DNA of 8,875 nt from an uncultured Clostridia bacterium (lineage in GTDB: Bacteria; Bacillota; Clostridia; Christensenellales; Borkfalkiaceae), in the NCBI GenBank assembly GCA_904501815.1, contig CAJGCN010000053.1, positions 1-8,875 on the forward strand. Reading direction: 5' to 3'. Shown in pieces: positions 5,386 to 8,875 of the stretch. The notes under the pieces are model-generated. The model saw only the letters and a program-made list of their open reading frames with translations. It did no database searches and was not told where the DNA came from. Both the position numbers and the translations under genes were made by a program. Each line of letters begins with the position of its first letter. Position 1 is the first letter of the stretch.

Positions 5386-6636
5386 TTATCGGATATCGTT
5401 TTCGTAGACGGGGAAACGCGCGCAAAGGTCTTTGACTTGTGCGCTGACTTCTTCAAAGCAAGCTTCCTTTTCCTTGATAACGCGCGCCACCAAGCGAGCT
5501 ACTAAGCGACATTCTTCTTCCTTAAAGCCACGCGAAGTGACGGCAGGAGTACCGACGCGAAGTCCGCTCGTGATAAACGGGGAAGTCGTTTCAAAAGGAA
5601 TAGTGTTTTTGTTCGCCGTGATATGCACTTCGTCGAGCATACGCTCTAATTCCTTGCCCGTCACGCCCGTTTCGCGCAAATCCAAAAGCATTAAATGATT
5701 GTCCGTACCGCCCGAAACCAAGCGAATACCGTTTTTTTGGAATTCGTCAGCCATCGCCGCCGCGTTTTTCACGATTTGCTTTTGATATTCTTTAAATTCA
5801 GGAGCTAACGCTTCTTTAAACGCCACCGCTTTCGCCGCGATAATATGCATTAAAGGTCCGCCCTGCGTGCCGGGAAATACCGCTTTGTCGATTTGCTTTG
5901 CGTATGCTTCCTTGCACATAATCACGCCTCCGCGCGGTCCGCGTAAGGTCTTGTGGGTGGTCGTCGTCACGAAATCGGCGTAAGGGACGGGGGACGGGTG
6001 TTCGCCTGCCACCACGAGCCCTGCGATATGCGCGATATCTACCATCATATACGCGCCGACTTTGTCGCAAATTTCACGGATACGCTTAAAATCTAACGTG
6101 CGGGGATACGCGCTTGCGCCGGAAACGATCATCTTGGGCTTACATTCCATAGCGATTTTTTCCATTTCGTCGTAGTCGAGTGTTTCCGTTTTCGGGGAAA
6201 CGCCGTAGGCAACGAATTTAAAATACGTGCCAGAAAGGTTGACGGGCGAGCCGTGCGTTAAGTGTCCGCCGTGTGATAAGTCCATACCCATTACCGTGTC
6301 GCCGGGTTTTAACATAGCAAAATAGACGGCGGTATTCGCTTGCGCGCCGCTGTGGGGCTGTACGTTGCAATGGTCGCAACCGAAGAGCTGTTTTAAACGA
6401 TCGCGCGCGAGATTTTCCGCTACGTCTACGTATTGACAACCGCCGTAATAGCGCTTGGAGGGTAAACCTTCGGCGTATTTATTGGTTAAATGCGACCCTG
6501 CTGCCGCCAAAACTGCGGGGGAAACGAGATTTTCGCTGGCAATCAATTCTATATTTTCCCGCTGACGGCAAAGCTCACTTTGCATGGCTTCGTAAATTTC
6601 GGGGTCTACGGTTTTGAGTAAAGTCATATCAATCAT
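5386..6636 (-). CDS. glyA: Serine hydroxymethyltransferase
   Basis: A 416-residue cytoplasmic PLP enzyme that converts serine and tetrahydrofolate to glycine and 5,10-methylene-tetrahydrofolate, the main source of one-carbon units. The whole fold is present: IASENLVSP (32-40), HSGAQANTAVY (95-105), VDIAHIAGLV (199-208, with the PLP-contacting D200 and H203) and TTTTHKTLRGPRGG (224-237), where K229 is the Schiff-base lysine, at the same number as in E. coli GlyA. Length matches the family (about 417). The ATG at 6636 has AAGGAG 9 bases upstream; the Met at codon 4 would be too far. Single gene with its own promoter, divergent from the purine permease, a sensible pair because glycine and formyl-folate feed purine synthesis. 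No riboswitch fits in the roughly 27-base leader. Confidence 0.98.
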   Translation of the reverse strand: MIDMTLLKTVDPEIYEAMQSELCRQRENIELIASENLVSPAVLAAAGSHLTNKYAEGLPSKRYYGGCQYVDVAENLARDRLKQLFGCDHCNVQPHSGAQANTAVYFAMLKPGDTVMGMDLSHGGHLTHGSPVNLSGTYFKFVAYGVSPKTETLDYDEMEKIAMECKPKMIVSGASAYPRTLDFKRIREICDKVGAYMMVDIAHIAGLVVAGEHPSPVPYADFVTTTTHKTLRGPRGGVIMCKEAYAKQIDKAVFPGTQGGPLMHIIAAKAVAFKEALAPEFKEYQKQIVKNAAAMADEFQKNGIRLVSGGTDNHLMLLDLRETGVTGKELERMLDEVHITANKNTIPFETTSPFITSGLRVGTPAVTSRGFKEEECRLVARLVARVIKEKEACFEEVSAQVKDLCARFPVYENDIR

Positions 6637-6669
6637 AAAAGAGTTCTCCTTGTTCTTTTAATTTGGTAT

Positions 6670-6699
6670 ATTATAGCATATTTGCATAATACATGTCAA
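6670..6699 (-). promoter_or_regulatory. Promoter of glyA
   Basis: On the minus strand TTGACA (6699-6694), 18-base spacer, TATAAT (6675-6670). Both boxes match consensus exactly. Confidence 0.88.
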
Positions 6700-6780
6700 G
6701 GGAATAGAGAAAATTGATTGAAAATAAAAAGCGCGTTAAAAAGAGTTGTCGAAAATCGTCGAAAACTTTCATTCAAACCC

Positions 6781-6809
6781 TTGCAATAATTTTCTAAATG
6801 TGATAAAAT
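6781..6809 (+). promoter_or_regulatory. Promoter of the purine permease gene
   Basis: TTGCAA (6781-6786), 17-base spacer, TAAAAT (6804-6809) with TGA directly before it (extended -10). The leader of about 43 bases holds one small hairpin, CGTGC-GGAAA-GCGCG (6821-6835), and is too short for a purine riboswitch. Confidence 0.75.
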
Positions 6810-6858
6810 AAAGATAAGTTCGTGCGGAAAGCGCGAAAAATCATAAGGAGGTTCTTTG

Positions 6859-8376
6859 ATGAACAAGTTTTGCACGCTTCTGGGTTTTGACCCGGAAAAG
6901 AAGAAGACGAGCGTAAAAACGGAAATCGTTGCGGGGATTGTCACTTTCCTTGCAATGGCGTACATTCTCACGCTCAACCCCAGTTTGATCACGAACGATT
7001 GGACGCGTTCGGGGGTTTTATGGCCGTCGGTATTTATCGCTACGGCGCTCGGGGCTTTTGTTGGTACTATACTTATGGCGTTTCTCGCCAAATTGCCGTT
7101 GGCGCAAGCGCCCGGTCTTGGATTGAACTCAATGGTGGGCGGTTTGCTCGGCGGTTCGCTCGGGTTTGCTTGCTCGTTTGGCAATGCAATGTTGCTCGTT
7201 TTGATTTCGGGCGTATTGTTCTTGTTGTTGTCTATAATTACCGTAAAAGGCGTATCGATTAGAGAACTTATTTACGACGGTATTCCCGAATGTGTAAGAG
7301 GTTCGATTTCCGTCGGTATCGGTTTGTTTATTGCCTTTATCGGTTTGGTAAATGCTGGAATTATCGTTCCTGGACAATCGTCTGTGGATTTAGGCGAGCT
7401 GGGCGCTTTCCTTATTCCTGGCACGGGTACGCTCGTTGACGTAGTGAAATTCTCAAGCTGGGATATGTCCGTTATCGGCGGTGCGCTCGTTTGCTTGATC
7501 GGCTTTATCGTAATCGCGGTGCTTTCGCACTTTAACGTAAAAGGTGCGGTTATTATCGGTATTGCGGTCGGTACGGTTATCGGGATTCCTTTGGGCGTGA
7601 CGACTTGGTCGGGCTATACTTGGGAATTCTGGACGTATTTTGAAAACTTCTTCTCGTTTGAAGCAAGCGAAGGCGGTACGTTCTTCTCCGCATTCACGGA
7701 AGGGTTTAGTTGGGATAAAAACGCGCTTTTGATGCCTTGTATTATGACGGTTATCACGTTCTGTATGATCGATATGTTTGATACGATGGGTACTTGCGTC
7801 GGTTGCTGTGAAGCGGCAGGGCTTATGGAAAACGGGAAACCCCTTTATTATAATAAGATTATGTACTCCGATTCGTTTGCGACTTGCGCAGGCGCATTGT
7901 TCGGGACTTCGACGGTCACGACGTTCGTAGAATCGGGCGCAGGGATTGCGGCTGGCGGTAAGACGGGTTTGACCGCTTTGACGACGGCTATTTTGTTCTT
8001 GCTTTCTATCTTCTTATTGCCGATATTTGCCTCTATTCCAACGTCAGCGGCTGCTTCCGCTCTTCTTTGGGTTGGTGCGTTAATGCTTAAAGGCGCAAAG
8101 AATATTAAAATTGACGGCGTTAAGAATTTCGTTCCTGCGTTCCTTACGATCGCTATGATGCCTCTTGGCTATTCGATTACCGACGGTATCGGGTTTGGTA
8201 TTTTGTCTTACGTTTTAATCGACGTATTCGGATATCTTTGCTCGCTTATCGCGTATAAGTTCGGTAAGGGCAAGGAAGGGGAAGAAAAGGTAAAACCCGT
8301 TTGGGATTTGCACGTTGTCACGATTATTATCGCGGTGCTGTTTATTATCTATTTCTTCGTTCCCACTTCTTTCTAA
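6859..8376 (+). CDS. AzgA/PbuG-type purine base permease (NCS2 superfamily)
   Basis: A 505-residue proton-coupled importer of adenine, guanine or hypoxanthine in the cytoplasmic membrane. Family marks: GIVTFLAMAYILTLNP (26-41), APGLGLNSM (84-92), DMFDTMGTCVG (305-315) and TTFVESGAGIAAGGKTGLTA (354-373), the substrate-site and signature segments of the AzgA group; many hydrophobic helices lie between them. The motifs agree with bacterial PbuG/PbuO proteins, but substrate preference cannot be told. The ATG at 6859 follows AAGGAGG with a 7-base gap; a TTG directly before it is not needed. After the last motif the protein has a charged loop (GKGKEGEEKVKP, 470-480) and one more helix (487-500). 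The length is slightly above many members (430-490). It is monocistronic and divergent from glyA. Confidence 0.92.
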   Translation: MNKFCTLLGFDPEKKKTSVKTEIVAGIVTFLAMAYILTLNPSLITNDWTRSGVLWPSVFIATALGAFVGTILMAFLAKLPLAQAPGLGLNSMVGGLLGGSLGFACSFGNAMLLVLISGVLFLLLSIITVKGVSIRELIYDGIPECVRGSISVGIGLFIAFIGLVNAGIIVPGQSSVDLGELGAFLIPGTGTLVDVVKFSSWDMSVIGGALVCLIGFIVIAVLSHFNVKGAVIIGIAVGTVIGIPLGVTTWSGYTWEFWTYFENFFSFEASEGGTFFSAFTEGFSWDKNALLMPCIMTVITFCMIDMFDTMGTCVGCCEAAGLMENGKPLYYNKIMYSDSFATCAGALFGTSTVTTFVESGAGIAAGGKTGLTALTTAILFLLSIFLLPIFASIPTSAAASALLWVGALMLKGAKNIKIDGVKNFVPAFLTIAMMPLGYSITDGIGFGILSYVLIDVFGYLCSLIAYKFGKGKEGEEKVKPVWDLHVVTIIIAVLFIIYFFVPTSF

Positions 8377-8396
8377 AAACTAAAAAATAAGTAAGG

Positions 8397-8429
8397 CAAA
8401 GCCGAAATCTGTTTTGGGTTTCGGCTTTG
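8397..8429 (+). terminator. Hairpin after the purine permease, likely terminator
   Basis: CAAAGCCGAAA (8397-8407) pairs with TTTCGGCTTTG (8419-8429), extended by a T-G and a C-G pair inside. The tail AATATTTTATA is only moderately T-rich, so termination may be incomplete. Confidence 0.65.
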
Positions 8430-8451
8430 AATATTTTATACGGTTTATATA

Positions 8452-8492
8452 ATCAAACGGGCTTTGAGTTTTGCGCTCAAAGCCCGTTTGAT
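8452..8492. repeat. Long perfect inverted repeat
   Basis: A 17-bp perfect stem (8452-8468 with 8476-8492) and a 7-base loop TTTTGCG. The core is TCAAACGGGCTTTGAG and its complement. Neither side has a T-run, so it is not a standard terminator. It shares GGCTTTGA with the hairpin just before it. Confidence 0.7.
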
Positions 8493-8568
8493 GTGGCGCT
8501 TTAGCATGACAAAATCCCCATAAATACTTCTTTTTTTAATCTATTTTAATAAAATTAGTAAATTTTAA

Positions 8569-8589
8569 GTTCAAGTCCCGTCGTGGGAG
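8569..8589 (+). other. 3' fragment of a tRNA gene, candidate integration site remnant
   Basis: The 21 bases fit tRNA positions 53 to 73: G53, then the T loop TTCAAGT (8570-8576), T-stem 3' side CCCGT (8577-8581), acceptor 3' side CGTGGGA (8582-8588) and discriminator G (8589). A matching tRNA would begin TCCCACG and have ACGGG as T-stem 5' side; bacterial tRNA-Asn commonly begins TCC and has discriminator G. Upstream bases (TTAA at 8565-8568) do not pair, so homology stops at G53. Such 3' fragments are typical of attachment sites left by tyrosine integrases. Read as a standard attR, the element would lie to the left, which fits poorly with the core genes there; a scar or a second element is possible. 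Confidence 0.5.
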
Positions 8590-8632
8590 TGTAAAATGTT
8601 GTACTTAATTAAGGTTAGTTATTAAAAAAGTC

Positions 8633-8682
8633 AAACGGCGCTTTTAGGAATTTAGACAACCTAACTACGCCGTTTTCGTTTT
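8633..8682. terminator. Two-tier hairpin, probable bidirectional terminator
   Basis: AAACGGCG (8633-8640) pairs with CGCCGTTT (8668-8675); inside, TTAGG (8644-8648) pairs with CCTAA (8660-8664). The plus side continues TTTTCGTTTT, and the minus side has six T after GAC, so either direction could stop here. Confidence 0.6.
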
Positions 8683-8710
8683 CTCATTATCAAAATTTTA
8701 TCAAAATAAT

Positions 8711-8733
8711 CAAAAAAGGGCTTAAAAAGCCCT
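8711..8733 (-). terminator. Minus-strand terminator
   Basis: AGGGCTT-AAA-AAGCCCT (8717-8733) is a 7-bp stem. On the minus strand it is followed directly by six T, while the plus side lacks a T-run. It implies a minus-strand transcript entering from the right edge. Confidence 0.65.
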
Positions 8734-8740
8734 AAAAATA

Positions 8741-8778
8741 CAAAAAATTAGCACATTTATCGTTTAGACAAATGTGCT
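8741..8778 (-). terminator. Second minus-strand terminator-like hairpin
   Basis: AGCACATTT (8750-8758) pairs with AAATGTGCT (8770-8778), an 11-base loop between. On the minus strand the stem is followed by AATTTTTTG. It would be the first stop met by a transcript from the right, with 8711-8733 and 8633-8682 behind it. Confidence 0.5.
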
Positions 8779-8845
8779 TTACTTTAATGCGTTAGTACAA
8801 AAAAATCTCTAAAATCTCCCTATTTTTATAAGGTAGAACAACAAA

Positions 8846-8875
8846 ATGACTAGAGTTAAAGTTTTGATAATTCAA
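8846..8875 (+). CDS. Possible start of a gene running off the right edge
   Basis: ATG at 8846 opens MTRVKVLIIQ, ten codons to the window end, with AAGG (8830-8833) 12 bases upstream, a long spacing. The beta-strand-like opening is protein-like, but ten codons prove little. A minus-strand frame is also open here from the edge to a stop at 8792-8794 (27 codons), and the two minus-strand terminators favour that direction. Only one is likely to be real. Confidence 0.25.
   Translation, partial: MTRVKVLIIQ

Noticed and set aside
6810..6858. Purine riboswitch before the permease gene
   Set aside because: The leader is about 43 bases and lacks the three-way junction; only a small hairpin is present.
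8500..8590. Complete tRNA gene ending at 8589
   Set aside because: Only the part from position 53 onward is present; the upstream bases are AT-rich and form no anticodon, D or T-stem 5' arms.

Overview
The window looks like chromosomal DNA from a low-to-mid GC anaerobic member of the Bacillota (Clostridia). The reasons are strong AAGGAG-type ribosome binding sites, sigma-A promoters with TTGACA/TATAAT boxes, many factor-independent terminators, and an NfnAB-type ferredoxin:NADP oxidoreductase typical of fermentative anaerobes. A gut clostridial lineage would fit, but that is a guess from style, not a match.

Layout, left to right. (1) The 3' end of a probable exported beta-strand-rich protein (2-562) with its terminator. 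(2) A non-coding block (653-958) between two convergent terminators. It holds an intergenic repeat of the 'GTCATTGCGAGCG...GGCAATC' type and a string of seven tiny hairpins. (3) A CPA2-type cation/proton antiporter on the minus strand (1036-2328), with its own promoter and terminator. (4) A divergent two-gene operon, nfnA-nfnB (2569-4834), behind an extended -10 promoter whose -35 box sits in a palindrome. (5) A compact regulatory module: a 42-residue single-span membrane protein on the minus strand (4885-5013) diverges from a 66-residue XRE-type HTH regulator (5126-5326). Two copies of AGAAG-N4-CTTCT lie on the two promoters, and the regulator's transcript appears to be leaderless. (6) glyA (serine hydroxymethyltransferase, minus) divergent from an AzgA/PbuG-type purine permease (plus). 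(7) A right-hand tail (8377-8875) with tandem hairpins, a 21-base fragment that fits the 3' end of a tRNA position by position (53 to 73), and AT-rich DNA with further terminators. This tail looks like the edge of an integrated element or its scar.

Functionally, NfnAB exchanges electrons between ferredoxin, NADH and NADPH. GlyA makes glycine and one-carbon units, with purines among their users, and the permease brings in purine bases. These are ordinary core functions, each under its own promoter. The least ordinary parts are the 42-residue protein/XRE module with its paired operators, the hairpin string at 803-958, and the tRNA fragment at 8569-8589.
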